From the NCBI RefSeq assembly GCF_039973015.1, contig NZ_JBDWLT010000012.1, positions 1 through 64,000 of the forward strand: a DNA stretch of 64,000 nucleotides. Reading direction: 5' to 3'. The translations under genes were made by a program, and so were the position numbers. This document shows, piece by piece, positions 39,830 through 49,420 of this stretch (the stretch's first letter is position 1; each line of letters opens with the position of its first letter). The notes below the pieces were generated by a model, which was not told the DNA's origin, ran no database searches, and worked only from the letters and a program-made list of their open reading frames with translations. This stretch comes from Parvibaculum sp039973015 (GTDB lineage Bacteria; Pseudomonadota; Alphaproteobacteria; Parvibaculales; Parvibaculaceae).

Positions 39830-40939
39830 TCAATTCGCGAAGCGGAAATGCATCACATCGCCGTCATGAACCACATATTCCTTGCCCTCGAGACGCATCT
39901 TGCCCGCGTCCTTTGCACCTTGTTCGCCGCCAAGATTTACATAGTCGTCATAGGCAATCGTCTCTGCACGGATGAAACCTTTTTCAAAATCCGTGTGGAT
40001 GACGCCTGCGGCGGCAGGTGCGCGTGTGCCGCGTGTGATGGTCCATGCGCGCGTCTCCTTCGGTCCCACCGTGAAATAGGTGATGAGATCGAGCAGCGTG
40101 TAGCCGACGCGGATCAGACGCGACAGGCCGGGTTCTTCGAGGCCCAGCGTTTCGAGATATTCGGCGCGATCGTCTTCAGGGAGCTGCGCTACCTCTTCCT
40201 CGATGCGCGCGGAGATCACGACCCATTGCGCGCCTTCGGCTGTCGCGCGGGTTTCAACTGCCTTCGAATATTCATTGCCCGTCGCGGCGGAGGCTTCTTC
40301 CACGTTGCAGACATAGAGAACGGGCTTCGAGGTGAGGAGGTTCAGTCCCTCCCACGCCTTCATGTCATCGTCGGAAATCTTGCCGTCAGCCGTTGCAATA
40401 CGGGCGGGCTTTCCTTCGCGCAAATAGACGAGCGCGATGTTCATCAGTTCGATCTGCTGCTTGGCTTCCTTGTCGCCGCCCTTCGCCTTCTTCTCTTGTG
40501 CGACGAGGCGCTTCTCAAGGCTTTCGAGATCGGCAAGCATCAGCTCCGTCTCGACGATCTCGGCGTCGGCCAGAGGGTCGATGCGGTTTTCGACATGGGT
40601 GATGTCGTCATCGACGAAGCAGCGCAGCACATAGGCAACCGCGTCGACTTCGCGAATATTCGCGAGGAACTGGTTGCCGAGGCCTTCGCCCTTCGATGCG
40701 CCTTTCACGAGGCCTGCAATATCGACGAAGGTAAGCCGGGTCGGAATGATTTCCTTGCTGCCTGCCGTCGCCGCAAGCTTGTCGAGGCGCGGGTCCGGCA
40801 CTGCCACCTCGCCGACATTCGGCTCGATGGTGCAGAAGGGATAGTTCGCGGCCTGCGCGCTCGCTGTCTGCGTCAGCGCATTGAAAAGAGTGGACTTGCC
40901 GACATTGGGCAATCCGACGATGCCGCATTTGAATCCCAT
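39830..40939 (-). CDS. ychF: Redox-regulated ATPase YchF (OBG-like)
   Basis: The 369-residue P-loop protein has G1 GLPNVGKSTLFNAL, DIAGLVKGASKGEGLGNQFL (G3) and a C-terminal TGS domain ending KEYVVHDGDVMHFRFAN. YchF is an Obg-family ATPase (not GTPase) linked to ribosomes and oxidative stress. It lies in the block of ychF, pth, rplY and prs common in alphaproteobacteria. Confidence 0.96.
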   Translation of the reverse strand: MGFKCGIVGLPNVGKSTLFNALTQTASAQAANYPFCTIEPNVGEVAVPDPRLDKLAATAGSKEIIPTRLTFVDIAGLVKGASKGEGLGNQFLANIREVDAVAYVLRCFVDDDITHVENRIDPLADAEIVETELMLADLESLEKRLVAQEKKAKGGDKEAKQQIELMNIALVYLREGKPARIATADGKISDDDMKAWEGLNLLTSKPVLYVCNVEEASAATGNEYSKAVETRATAEGAQWVVISARIEEEVAQLPEDDRAEYLETLGLEEPGLSRLIRVGYTLLDLITYFTVGPKETRAWTITRGTRAPAAAGVIHTDFEKGFIRAETIAYDDYVNLGGEQGAKDAGKMRLEGKEYVVHDGDVMHFRFAN

Positions 40940-40960
40940 GACCTCGGTCTCTCCGTTCTA

Positions 40961-41563
40961 CTATTTGTCTTCTGTCTTCGGCTTCTTCGCGGGCTCGGGA
41001 TTGAGCGCGAGATGCACCTTGTTCGCGAATGTCGCATCCTTGCCTTCGGCGAGAAGGGGGGCCGCATCCGCCATTGCGTCGAGCATGGGCTCTACCCATG
41101 CAGCGTCCGCCTTGGAGAAATCGCCAAGCACGTAACCGAGCACGCGATCCTTCGCGCCCGGGTGGCCGATCCCGATCCGTATACGGCGGAAGTCGGGTCC
41201 GATATGCGAGGCGATGGAGCGGATGCCGTTATGGCCTGCCGCGCCGCCGCCGGTCTTTATACGAATCTTGCCGGGATCGAGGTCGAGTTCGTCATAGAAG
41301 ACGACGACGTCCGCCGGGGTCAGCTTGTAGAAGCGCATCGCCTCGCCGACGGCGCGCCCGCTTTCGTTCATGTAGGTCGTGGGCTTCAGCACGATCGCCT
41401 TCTCGCCGTCGAACATGCCTTCGGAGACGATGCCCTGAAAGCGCGCGCGTGGCGGCGAAAAGGAATGGCGGCGAACGATTGCGTCCGCCGCCATGAATCC
41501 GACATTGTGCCTGTTCCGTTCGTATTTCGCGCCCGGATTTCCAAGACCGACGAGCAAGATCAT
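40961..41563 (-). CDS. pth: Peptidyl-tRNA hydrolase
   Basis: The 200-residue protein has LLVGLGNPGAKYERNRHNVG (catalytic His about 20), VLKPTTYMNESGRAV and the HNGIRS and LPGKIRIK-like strands, all Pth signatures. It releases tRNA from peptidyl-tRNA. AAAGGAGGCGGCG precedes the ATG. The C-terminal 20 residues are a basic extension. Confidence 0.96.
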   Translation of the reverse strand: MILLVGLGNPGAKYERNRHNVGFMAADAIVRRHSFSPPRARFQGIVSEGMFDGEKAIVLKPTTYMNESGRAVGEAMRFYKLTPADVVVFYDELDLDPGKIRIKTGGGAAGHNGIRSIASHIGPDFRRIRIGIGHPGAKDRVLGYVLGDFSKADAAWVEPMLDAMADAAPLLAEGKDATFANKVHLALNPEPAKKPKTEDK

Positions 41564-41589
41564 CGCCGCCTCCTTTCAGGCAACGAAGA

Positions 41590-42252
41590 TCAGTCTTCCT
41601 TTTCGGAAGAGCCTTCTTCGCTCGCTTCCTCGGAAGCGCCCTCGGCCTTGTCTTCCGCCTTGGCTTCATTGTCGGCGGAAACGACGGCGGCAGGCGCGGC
41701 GATGGTCGCGATGGTGAAGTCGCGATCCGTGATCGTCGGCGTCACCTTGCCGGGCAGCGTCACGGCGGAGATGTGGATCGAGTCGCCCATCTCGTAGCCC
41801 TTGAGGTCGATGTCGATCTGTTCGGGGATCGCATCGGCGGGGCAGGAGAGTTCGACTTCGTGACGCACGATGTTGAGCACGCCGCCGCCCTTGATGCCGG
41901 GCGAGGCTTCGTGATTGTGGAAGTGCACAGGCACGTTCACCACGATGGTTGCGTTCTTGCCGAGACGCAGGAAATCGACATGGATGATGAAGTCGCGCAC
42001 CGGCTCGAACTGAACGTCACGAGGAATGACGCGTTCCTTCTTGCCGCCGATCTCGACATCGAGCACATGGCTCATGAAGGTACCGGTCTGGTACAGCGCG
42101 TTGATTTCCTTGTAGCTCACATGAATGAGCTCGGGGGTCTTCTTCTCGCCATAGATAACGGCGGGGACGCGGCCTTCGCGGCGGAGCGAACGGACAGCCC
42201 CCTTGCTGCCTTTTTCGCGTGCCTCGGCTGCGAGCGTATGTGTCTCGGCCAT
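41590..42252 (-). CDS. rplY: 50S ribosomal protein L25 (CTC form)
   Basis: The 220-residue protein has the L25 core (LRREGRVPAVIYG, then PVRDFIIHVDFLRLGKNATI) and the C-terminal CTC domain, with an acidic low-complexity tail. It binds 5S rRNA. The ATG at 42252 is the standard start; an upstream extension was rejected. Confidence 0.95.
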   Translation of the reverse strand: MAETHTLAAEAREKGSKGAVRSLRREGRVPAVIYGEKKTPELIHVSYKEINALYQTGTFMSHVLDVEIGGKKERVIPRDVQFEPVRDFIIHVDFLRLGKNATIVVNVPVHFHNHEASPGIKGGGVLNIVRHEVELSCPADAIPEQIDIDLKGYEMGDSIHISAVTLPGKVTPTITDRDFTIATIAAPAAVVSADNEAKAEDKAEGASEEASEEGSSEKED

Positions 42253-42403
42253 AGCAAATTCTCCAATGAAAACGGGGCCTTGAAGGCCCGCGCAAATGGC
42301 CCGCAAGTCTCCTCCAGGGGTGTGGAAGTGCGGGATTGCGCGCCTTATAGCGCCAAGTCCTTGAAAACTCAACCGGCGAGGGCCGTGGAGGAGGGAGGTG
42401 TCC

Positions 42404-43339
42404 TCAGTCGAACAGGCTCGAAACCGAGCGCTCCTCGGCGGTCCGGCGCATGGCCTCGCCGATCAGCGGGGCGATGGAAACCACCCGGATATTGTGGCTG
42501 ACGCGGACCGCCTCGGTTGCCTGGATCGAATCCGTGATGACGAGTTCTTTCAGCTGCGAGGCCGAAACACGGGCGACGGCGCCGCCCGAGAGCACGCCAT
42601 GCGTCACATAGGCGGAGACTTCCGTCGCACCGGCCTTGAGCAGTGCTTCTGCGGCGTTGCACAGCGTGCCCGCGCTGTCGACGATGTCGTCGACTAGGAT
42701 GCAGGATCGGCCGCTTACGTCGCCGATGATGTTCATGACCTCGGATTCACCCGCCCGTTCGCGGCGCTTGTCGACGATGGCGAGGTCGGCGCCGATGCGT
42801 TTTGCAATGGCGCGGGCGCGCACCACGCCGCCGACGTCCGGCGAGACGACCATGACGCCGTTGCTTGTTTTGTAGTGCTGCTCGATATCGCGGGTCAGTA
42901 CGGGGGCGGCGAAGAGGTTGTCGGTCGGAATATCGAAGAAGCCCTGGATCTGGCCGGCATGAAGATCAAGTGTGAGAACGCGGTCCGCCCCGGCCGTCAC
43001 CACCAGATTGGCGACGAGCTTCGCCGAGATAGGGGTGCGGGCGCCGGGTTTACGATCCTGTCGCGCATAGCCGAAATAGGGGATCACCGCCGTGATGCGC
43101 CGCGCGGAAGCGCGTCTCAGCGCATCTATGATGATGAGCGTCTCCATCAGGTGGTCATTGGCGGGGTAGGAGGTCGACTGGATAACGAAGACGTCCTCGC
43201 CGCGGACGTTTTCCTGAATTTCAACGAAGACTTCCATGTCGGCGAAGCGGCGCACGACTGATTTTGTGAGGGGCAGGTTCAGATAGGCTGCGATGGCTTC
43301 GGCAAGAGCCCTGTTGGAATTGCCCGATACGAGTTTCAT
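42404..43339 (-). CDS. prs: Ribose-phosphate pyrophosphokinase (PRPP synthetase)
   Basis: The 311-residue protein has MKLVSGNSNRALAEAIAAYL at the start, FVIQSTSYPANDHLMETLII, YFGYARQDRK and the PRPP loop CILVDDIVDSAGT near 221. It makes PRPP for nucleotides, His and Trp. The ATG at 43339 fits the family; the frame upstream is low-complexity. Confidence 0.96.
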   Translation of the reverse strand: MKLVSGNSNRALAEAIAAYLNLPLTKSVVRRFADMEVFVEIQENVRGEDVFVIQSTSYPANDHLMETLIIIDALRRASARRITAVIPYFGYARQDRKPGARTPISAKLVANLVVTAGADRVLTLDLHAGQIQGFFDIPTDNLFAAPVLTRDIEQHYKTSNGVMVVSPDVGGVVRARAIAKRIGADLAIVDKRRERAGESEVMNIIGDVSGRSCILVDDIVDSAGTLCNAAEALLKAGATEVSAYVTHGVLSGGAVARVSASQLKELVITDSIQATEAVRVSHNIRVVSIAPLIGEAMRRTAEERSVSSLFD

Positions 43340-43522
43340 TCCGTGACCCCTGCCATCACACTTGAGACCCGCCGTAGGGCGAGCGCCCATGCCCCTATTT
43401 GAAATCGCCGCGCGGACATGACGGTCCGGTGACGGCGCGTGCGGGTTTTAACAAGGGGTCCACCCCCTGTAAACACGCAAACCACGCTTTGGAAATTGCC
43501 TGTTTTTCGGGCTCCGCGGCGT

Positions 43523-44524
43523 TCATGAGTTCGATGCCACGGGGAAGGGCGGCCCTTGAAGCACGCCCATCACGCCTTCGGCCGCGGCGTCGGCGGCGGC
43601 TTTGGCCACATCTTCCCACCGGCTTGCGATCTTTGCAGCATCGAGAGCATTGCGCTGCTCCACCTCGCCAAGAAGGGCGCCGTCGGCGGTTTTGACAATC
43701 CAGCGGATCGAGACATCGGTCAGTCCGTCATTGCGTGAGGCGGTAACAATGCTGCCATCGATCCGGTAGGGACCACCGGTGATCCATGTCGCGGTCTGCA
43801 TCCGCCGATCGAGCGCTCTCTCAAGCGCGTGGGACAAGGATGTGGCGCCGTCGCCGGGTGCAGGGCCGACCACCACATTAAAACGAGGTTCAGGCTTTTT
43901 GAGCGGCGCCGCTAAGGCGATGCTGCCGGTCGCGACGGGATCGGTGCCGGGGTTTTCCGCCATCGTCTGGCCCGCGGCGAAGGTGCCTGCATACCAGGCA
44001 GCGATCTTGCCGGCTGTTGTGGCGGCCAAACGCCTTAGATCGTCGTTTCCAACGGAGTCCCATGCGTTACCGGCTTTGCCGCGCTCGGGCAGGAGCGTGT
44101 CGCTGACCACGCGTTCAAGGCGCAAGCCTTTCGTATTGGTGATATCCACAACCGCGACGATATATGTACCGTCCTCGCGCTCGCCGGCCGCCATGGCGCC
44201 GGTCGCGTCGAAAGCGGAGGCTCCCTCGCTTACGCTAGCGGGCAGAGTCGTCCGCAGCGCTTCCTCTTTCAGCATTGCCGAAAAGAGATTGGCTTTCGTC
44301 GGCGGTACGCCGCTCAATGCCGATATCGCGACTTTCGGGCCTGTTGCCGCTGCCGCCTGCTGCCCTTCCGTTGAAGGGGGCGTGTCGCGGGATGTCGCCT
44401 TGTCCGATGCGGCATCGTCGACGCAGGCCGCAACTGCGAGAATAGCGATCGCCGCGCCGACCCGCAGCCGCCGTACGCTCGCCTGTTTCCAGTTGCCGCT
44501 GGCTCCGTCGCTTGCCGCCTGCAC
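43523..44524 (-). CDS. Putative lipoprotein of unknown function
   Basis: The 333-residue protein starts at GTG (44524), the only usable start in the frame, and has a lipobox ILAVAAC with Cys34, followed by a low-complexity linker. The rest shows repeated NVVVGPAPGDGATSLS-like and LDAAKIASRWEDVAKAAADA segments of no family known to me. It is probably a periplasm-facing outer or inner membrane lipoprotein. It is divergent from none; prs is downstream and pgeF upstream. Confidence 0.6.
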   Translation of the reverse strand: MQAASDGASGNWKQASVRRLRVGAAIAILAVAACVDDAASDKATSRDTPPSTEGQQAAAATGPKVAISALSGVPPTKANLFSAMLKEEALRTTLPASVSEGASAFDATGAMAAGEREDGTYIVAVVDITNTKGLRLERVVSDTLLPERGKAGNAWDSVGNDDLRRLAATTAGKIAAWYAGTFAAGQTMAENPGTDPVATGSIALAAPLKKPEPRFNVVVGPAPGDGATSLSHALERALDRRMQTATWITGGPYRIDGSIVTASRNDGLTDVSIRWIVKTADGALLGEVEQRNALDAAKIASRWEDVAKAAADAAAEGVMGVLQGPPFPVASNS

Positions 44525-44609
44525 TTGCCGGTCCGTCCCGCTCCCGTCGCCCCGTGGCGCATCATTCGGGCGGAGTTTAACGTGATTCGGGAGAATATCG
44601 GCTGCGCTG

Positions 44610-45377
44610 TCAGTCCCTGAGCATCAAGGCTGAAATCTGGCGGCCATAATCCTTTTCCTTGCGATGCGTTGTGCGGCGGTAGGAAAAGAAACGCTTCTGT
44701 TCCCGATATGTGCAACGGCCAACCACGGCAATTGTCCCAATATCGGCCGCTTCAAGCCGCGCTTCGGCATAGCCGGGCAGGTCGAACATGAAATGACCGT
44801 GGTTTTCGGAAGCAGCGAACCACCTCGCGTTCGTGTCATCCGCATCGAGAAAGCGGTTGCGGAATTCGGCGCCCACTTCGTAGGCATCTTTCGAGATGCA
44901 AGGGCCGATGGCTGCAACGATTCGATTGCGTTCGGCGCCGAGACCGATCATTGCCTCGATGGTTGCTTCGAGGACGCCGCCTATGGCGCCTTTCCAGCCT
45001 GCGTGCGCGGCGCCGATCACATGCGCGTTGTTGTCGGCAAAGAGGACCGGTGCGCAGTCGGCGGTAAGGATGCCGAGCGCGACGCCTGCCTTTGCCGTCA
45101 CCATTGCGTCGGCTTGTGGCGCCTCTTCCGGCTCCCAGGGATGGGTAACCGTTACCACCTCTGGACTATGCACTTGATAAACCGTCAGCAGTTTTTCCGG
45201 TTCGACGCTCAGCTTGCCCGCCACGCGCGTACGGTTCTCGCGTACACATTCCTTGTCGTCGTTCGAGCCGTAGCCGCAATTCAGCGATGTATAGATGCCC
45301 TTCGATACACCGCCTTCGCGCGTGAAAAAGCCATGACGCACATGGGAAAGAACCTCGAAAGGCTTCGCCTTCAACAT
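44610..45377 (-). CDS. pgeF: Peptidoglycan editing factor PgeF (laccase-domain protein)
   Basis: The 255-residue protein has HGFFTREGGVS, the metal-site GILTADCAPVLFAD and GAAHAGWKGAIGGVLEATIE, and later ACIGPCISKDAYEVG-like AAIGPCISK. These are multicopper-like purine nucleosidase/amidase proteins. I chose the ATG at 45377, with AAGGAAG upstream, over a TTG at 45392 that would overlap the methyltransferase stop. It sits with midA and lgt. Confidence 0.9.
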   Translation of the reverse strand: MLKAKPFEVLSHVRHGFFTREGGVSKGIYTSLNCGYGSNDDKECVRENRTRVAGKLSVEPEKLLTVYQVHSPEVVTVTHPWEPEEAPQADAMVTAKAGVALGILTADCAPVLFADNNAHVIGAAHAGWKGAIGGVLEATIEAMIGLGAERNRIVAAIGPCISKDAYEVGAEFRNRFLDADDTNARWFAASENHGHFMFDLPGYAEARLEAADIGTIAVVGRCTYREQKRFFSYRRTTHRKEKDYGRQISALMLRD

Positions 45378-45388
45378 GACAACTTCCT

Positions 45389-46465
45389 TCAAGCGAAACC
45401 GGCGGGCAGCATACTGCCGCGCGGGGTGATCCCCAGCACCTTGAAAAGGCTGCCCATCTCGCCGGGTGCGGTCAACCTCTGCGCTGCTTTCGCTATATCC
45501 GCTCTTTGCGAAAGGGTCGCATTACGCGTGAGGGCTTCCTTTCGCCCCTCGATGCCGAGCGCTGTCAGGAACGCCCCCTGTTCAACCGGGCCATGCGCCT
45601 CTGCCCCGCCTGTCTCAACTGCGCGGGACAGCATCTCAAAATCGACATGGGTTGTAATGTCGGCAGTGCCGGGTGCGTCGAAGGGATCGGCATATGCGTG
45701 GTTTTTCATTGCCTGGAGGGTGTCGCCCGGCGCACTTCGCGGGTGGCCGTAGTCGATGAAGAGAGCCGCGCCTCGCCTCGATGCGATGCGGGATGCGATT
45801 TCTTCGGCGATTGCTGTGCTTGCAGGCGAGATTTCCGCGATCTCACCTTCGGCTGCGTTTTTCATCGGCGCCGGAAGCAGGGCGTCACTTGCGAGAGGTA
45901 CAGGCGCGAGCACGGGTATGAAGCGTTTTCCCTCAAGGCCGACATAGCGTTCACACCAGCCACGCTCCGTGCGCTGGTATTGCGTCACGGGAAGGGCATC
46001 GAAAAACTCGTTGGCGACCAGAAAAAGCGGTAATTGCGGCAGCGTATCGATCCGTTCATGCCAAGTGGCGTGGGGAACGCGGGCTTTCTGTTCGTCGCGC
46101 AAGGAGGGGCTCGTTTCAACGAAGTGAACCTCTGCCGCATCGGTCATGCCCGGTACGCTGCGGATTGCCCGCAAAAGGTCGGACATCAGCGTTCCCCGGC
46201 CGGGGCCGAGTTCGGCAAGCGCAAAAGGTTTCGGTGTTCCTTGCTGCAGCCATTGCTCCGCAAGCCACAGGCCGATGAGTTCACCGAACATCTGGCTGAT
46301 TTCCGGCGCGGTGATGAAGTCGCCTTTCGCACCGAGCGGATCGCGCGTCATGTAGTAGCCATGGTCGGGATGGCCGAGGGCCAGTGCCATGTAGTGGGAA
46401 AGCGGGATCGGCCCCGTCTCCTCGATCAGCCGGGCGATATGATGTGTGAGGGCAGTGGCCGTCAT
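45389..46465 (-). CDS. Class I SAM-dependent methyltransferase, MidA/NDUFAF7-like
   Basis: The 358-residue protein has YMALALGHPDHGYYMTRDPL, GAKGDFITAPEISQMFGELI and the SAM motif ELGPGRGTLMSDLL, matching the MidA/NDUFAF7 family (arginine methylation of a complex I subunit in eukaryotes). Bacterial targets are unknown. It overlaps the lgt stop by ATGA, so lgt and this gene are translationally coupled. Confidence 0.92.
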   Translation of the reverse strand: MTATALTHHIARLIEETGPIPLSHYMALALGHPDHGYYMTRDPLGAKGDFITAPEISQMFGELIGLWLAEQWLQQGTPKPFALAELGPGRGTLMSDLLRAIRSVPGMTDAAEVHFVETSPSLRDEQKARVPHATWHERIDTLPQLPLFLVANEFFDALPVTQYQRTERGWCERYVGLEGKRFIPVLAPVPLASDALLPAPMKNAAEGEIAEISPASTAIAEEIASRIASRRGAALFIDYGHPRSAPGDTLQAMKNHAYADPFDAPGTADITTHVDFEMLSRAVETGGAEAHGPVEQGAFLTALGIEGRKEALTRNATLSQRADIAKAAQRLTAPGEMGSLFKVLGITPRGSMLPAGFA

Positions 46466-47292
46466 TTCCGCTTTGCTGCGGTGGCAGGCTTGCTCGACCG
46501 CGTGACAAAATGCCAGGCGAGCGACGCGCCGATAAGCGCCATCGGGATGGACAACAACATGCCCATAGTGAACCAGCCGCCAAACAGGTATCCGATTTGC
46601 TGATCGGGCTCTCGGAAGAACTCAACCGCGGTACGAGCAAGGCCGTAACCGCAAATGAAGACGCCCATTACCACGCCCGGCCTTTTCAGTGCTTCGAAGC
46701 GGTGCGTCGTGAGACGCAATACTACAAAGAGAAGAACGCCTTCGAGTGCCGCTTCGTAAAGCTGGCTTGGGTGGCGGGGCAGCGGCCCGCCATTCGGAAA
46801 GACGATGCCCCAGGGCGCATCCGTTACGCGGCCCCAGAGTTCCGAATTGATGAAGTTGGCGATGCGGCCGAAGAAGATGCCGATAGGGACGGCTGCGCTG
46901 ACGAGATCGAGAAGCGGCAGAAATGAAATGCCGCGCGCGCGTGCGAAGAGCATCATCGCCACGAGGACGCCGAAGGCCCCCCCGTGGAAGCTCATGCCGC
47001 CTTGCCAAACATAGAATATCTCGACCGGATGCGCTGCGAAATAGGCGGGATTGTAGATCAGCACATAGCCAATACGCCCCCCGACAATAACGCCGAGCGC
47101 CGCCCAGAGCAGCATGTCGTCGGCATCTGTGCGGGTGACAGGTGCGGGCCCGTTCCAGAGTCGCGGGGTTTCCGCGAGCGCAATAATGTAACGCCAGCCG
47201 AGAACAAGCCCGGCAATATAGGCGAGTGCGTACCAGCGGATCGCAAAGGGACCAATCTCGATCAGTATGGGGTCGATGTCAGGAAAGGGCAT
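46462..47292 (-). CDS. lgt: Phosphatidylglycerol:prolipoprotein diacylglyceryl transferase, Lgt
   Basis: The 276-residue integral membrane enzyme has IRWYALAYIAGLVLGWRYI, GGMSFHGGAFGVLVAM and the signature GRIANFINSELWGRVTDAPW, plus several hydrophobic helices. It attaches diacylglycerol to lipoprotein cysteines, the first step for lipoproteins such as the one encoded nearby. The ATG at 47292 is chosen by family alignment. Confidence 0.96.
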   Translation of the reverse strand: MPFPDIDPILIEIGPFAIRWYALAYIAGLVLGWRYIIALAETPRLWNGPAPVTRTDADDMLLWAALGVIVGGRIGYVLIYNPAYFAAHPVEIFYVWQGGMSFHGGAFGVLVAMMLFARARGISFLPLLDLVSAAVPIGIFFGRIANFINSELWGRVTDAPWGIVFPNGGPLPRHPSQLYEAALEGVLLFVVLRLTTHRFEALKRPGVVMGVFICGYGLARTAVEFFREPDQQIGYLFGGWFTMGMLLSIPMALIGASLAWHFVTRSSKPATAAKRK

Positions 47293-47460
47293 GGGGCTCC
47301 AGTTTGAAGCTTGGGGCATGCAGTTGCCCGCCGATGGGCGCCAGTTTCGCTCCCGCGCGATCCATGTCAAGGAAAGCGGCGCTCCGCCGCAGGTTGCGGG
47401 ATTCGCTTTTCGCGAGCGAAGCGTTATCTTCTTCTCTCGAAGCCGCAAGCGGAGTTTCAG

Positions 47461-47808
47461 ATGACCCAGACCCAGAACCGTATCTTCGACGAGCTTGGCC
47501 GTCTTTTCACCAATGCTGCCGGCGCAGCTCAGGGTGTGCGCCAGGAAGTAGAGACGGTGCTGCGTGGTCAGGCGGAGCGGCTTATCGCCGACATGGACCT
47601 TGTGACGCGCGAAGAGTTCGAGGCTGTCCGTGCCATGGCACAGCTGGCGCGCGAGGAAAACGAGACACTCAAGGCGCGGATCGAGGTGTTGGAGGCTGCG
47701 GTTTCCAAGCCTGCACCGAAGGCACGGAAGAACGCCAAGAAGGTTGACGATTCTGGCGAAGATCCGACGGCTCCCGGCCCCGAAGGCGATACCTCGCCAC
47801 TCGGCTGA
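47461..47808 (+). CDS. ubiK: Ubiquinone biosynthesis accessory factor UbiK (YqiC/BMFP)
   Basis: The 115-residue protein has NRIFDELGRLFTNAAGAAQG and EMDL-like IADMDLVTREEFEAVRAMAQ, then a coiled coil at about 60-80 and a charged tail, the UbiK/BMFP layout. It helps assemble the ubiquinone biosynthesis complex. It is divergent from lgt. Confidence 0.88.
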   Translation: MTQTQNRIFDELGRLFTNAAGAAQGVRQEVETVLRGQAERLIADMDLVTREEFEAVRAMAQLAREENETLKARIEVLEAAVSKPAPKARKNAKKVDDSGEDPTAPGPEGDTSPLG

Positions 47809-47991
47809 GTACGCAGGCTTTCCACAGATTCCGTGCCGTTATCCACGACCGTTTCATCAGGGAGGGTTGCGCCGACTCAATGCATCGGGCACCGTTGCCT
47901 AGTGTTTCAGGGATGGGCTGCCCACCATATATAGACCGGCGGACGTGTCCGGGGCTGGTCACCGGGAAGGGTAGCCCGAGCGGGGTAACGA

Positions 47992-48495
47992 ATGTCAGGC
48001 TCTGTCGCCGAGGCCGAAGAATTCGACGGCAATCCCCTCGATCTGCTCGAACAAGTCGCGCAGGTTCGTGACTGGTTCTTTGAACGGAGCCATGAGGACG
48101 AACTGAATATCTGTGTCGTCGGGGAATGGCGCGACTACCAGCTTTCACTCAACTGGCGGAATGATATTTCCGGGCTTCATGTTGCCTGCACGCTCGATCT
48201 GCGGGTGCCGCCGGAGAAGCGTCCAGTGGTCCGCCATCTCCTGACGCTCATCAACGAACAGCTCTGGTCCGGCCATTTCGATATCTGGTCCGACGATGGC
48301 GTCGTGCTCTATCGCAACAGCCTGTTGCTTTGCGGCGGAGCGGCAGCAACACCCGAGCAATGCGAGGCGCTGCTGCGGCTCGCCGTGGAGGCTTGCGAGC
48401 GGTATTATCCCGCGCTGCAATTCGTCATGTGGGCGGGCAAGTCGGCCGAAGAGGCAATTACCGCCGCCATGTTCGAGACGCAGGGGCGCGCCTGA
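47992..48495 (+). CDS. YbjN domain-containing protein
   Basis: The 167-residue protein has LEQVAQVRDWFFERSHEDEL, the FSLNWR-like YQLSLNWRND and LINEQLWSGHFDIWSDDGVV, typical of the YbjN/type III secretion chaperone-like fold. The role is unsettled. It is followed 46 bases later by proC, and the pair is often conserved. Confidence 0.88.
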   Translation: MSGSVAEAEEFDGNPLDLLEQVAQVRDWFFERSHEDELNICVVGEWRDYQLSLNWRNDISGLHVACTLDLRVPPEKRPVVRHLLTLINEQLWSGHFDIWSDDGVVLYRNSLLLCGGAAATPEQCEALLRLAVEACERYYPALQFVMWAGKSAEEAITAAMFETQGRA

Positions 48496-48541
48496 ACAGG
48501 CGCGCTATTCCACACGGTTTCTGCAAGCGACGGTTTCAGAC

Positions 48542-49366
48542 ATGACATTTTCATTCGAACGTCCGCTCGTTCTGGTAGGTGCGGGCAAGATGGGCGGTGC
48601 GCTGCTCGACGGCTGGTTGGCGAAAGGTCTTTTGCCTTCGTTGGTTGCGGTACGCGATCCGGTCCCCTCAACCGACATCGAGAGGCTCGCTTCAAAAGGC
48701 TTGTCACTCAACCCACCTATGGCGGAGATCGCCGCGAAGCGCCCGGCACTGGTTCTGCTTGCCGTGAAGCCGCAGACCATGACTTCTGTGCTGCCGGAGC
48801 TTGCGCCGCTTGTCTCACCCGAGACTGTTTTTCTTTCAATAGCAGCGGGTATGGGGCTGCACCGCCTTCAGGAACTGCTGGGTGCCGAGGTGCATGCCGT
48901 TCGCTCGATGCCGAATACGCCCGCGGCCATCGGGCGCGGGATCACAGTCGCCTGCGCCAATACGCGTGTGACGCCGGAACAGAAGGTGCTCGCCGACAAT
49001 CTTCTTGCTGCCGTGGGTGAAGTCGGCTGGGTTGAAAACGAGGCGCTGATCGATGCGGTCACAGCCATATCGGGTAGCGGCCCGGCCTATGTTTTCTACA
49101 TGGTGGAATGTCTGGCTGCTGCGGGCGAGGCGTTGGGCCTTGATGCCGATCTTGCCATGAAGCTTGCGCGGGAGACGGTGAGCGGTTCGGGAGAGATGCT
49201 GCACCGGATGGAAGAATCTGCTTCCGAACTCCGGATCAATGTCACCTCTCCGGGGGGGACAACGGCGGCTGCGCTCGATGTTCTTATGGGTGAGGGGGGC
49301 CTTTCGCCACTGATGCGCAGGACCGCGCTTGCCGCGCGGGACCGGGCGCGCGAGCTCGGCAAGTAG
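48542..49366 (+). CDS. proC: Pyrroline-5-carboxylate reductase
   Basis: The 274-residue protein has the dinucleotide motif VLVGAGKMGGALLDGWL (about 9-25), VRSMPNTPAAIGRGITV and the signature ISGSGPAYVFYMVECLA followed by VTSPGGTTAAALDVL. It makes proline from pyrroline-5-carboxylate. The ATG at 48542 starts the correct frame; there is an extended frame upstream in ybjN. Confidence 0.95.
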   Translation: MTFSFERPLVLVGAGKMGGALLDGWLAKGLLPSLVAVRDPVPSTDIERLASKGLSLNPPMAEIAAKRPALVLLAVKPQTMTSVLPELAPLVSPETVFLSIAAGMGLHRLQELLGAEVHAVRSMPNTPAAIGRGITVACANTRVTPEQKVLADNLLAAVGEVGWVENEALIDAVTAISGSGPAYVFYMVECLAAAGEALGLDADLAMKLARETVSGSGEMLHRMEESASELRINVTSPGGTTAAALDVLMGEGGLSPLMRRTALAARDRARELGK

Positions 49367-49420
49367 GAGCCTCGCCAGAAACGGCATGACTGCCTATGCT
49401 GTGTGGGGAGGAGGCGCAAA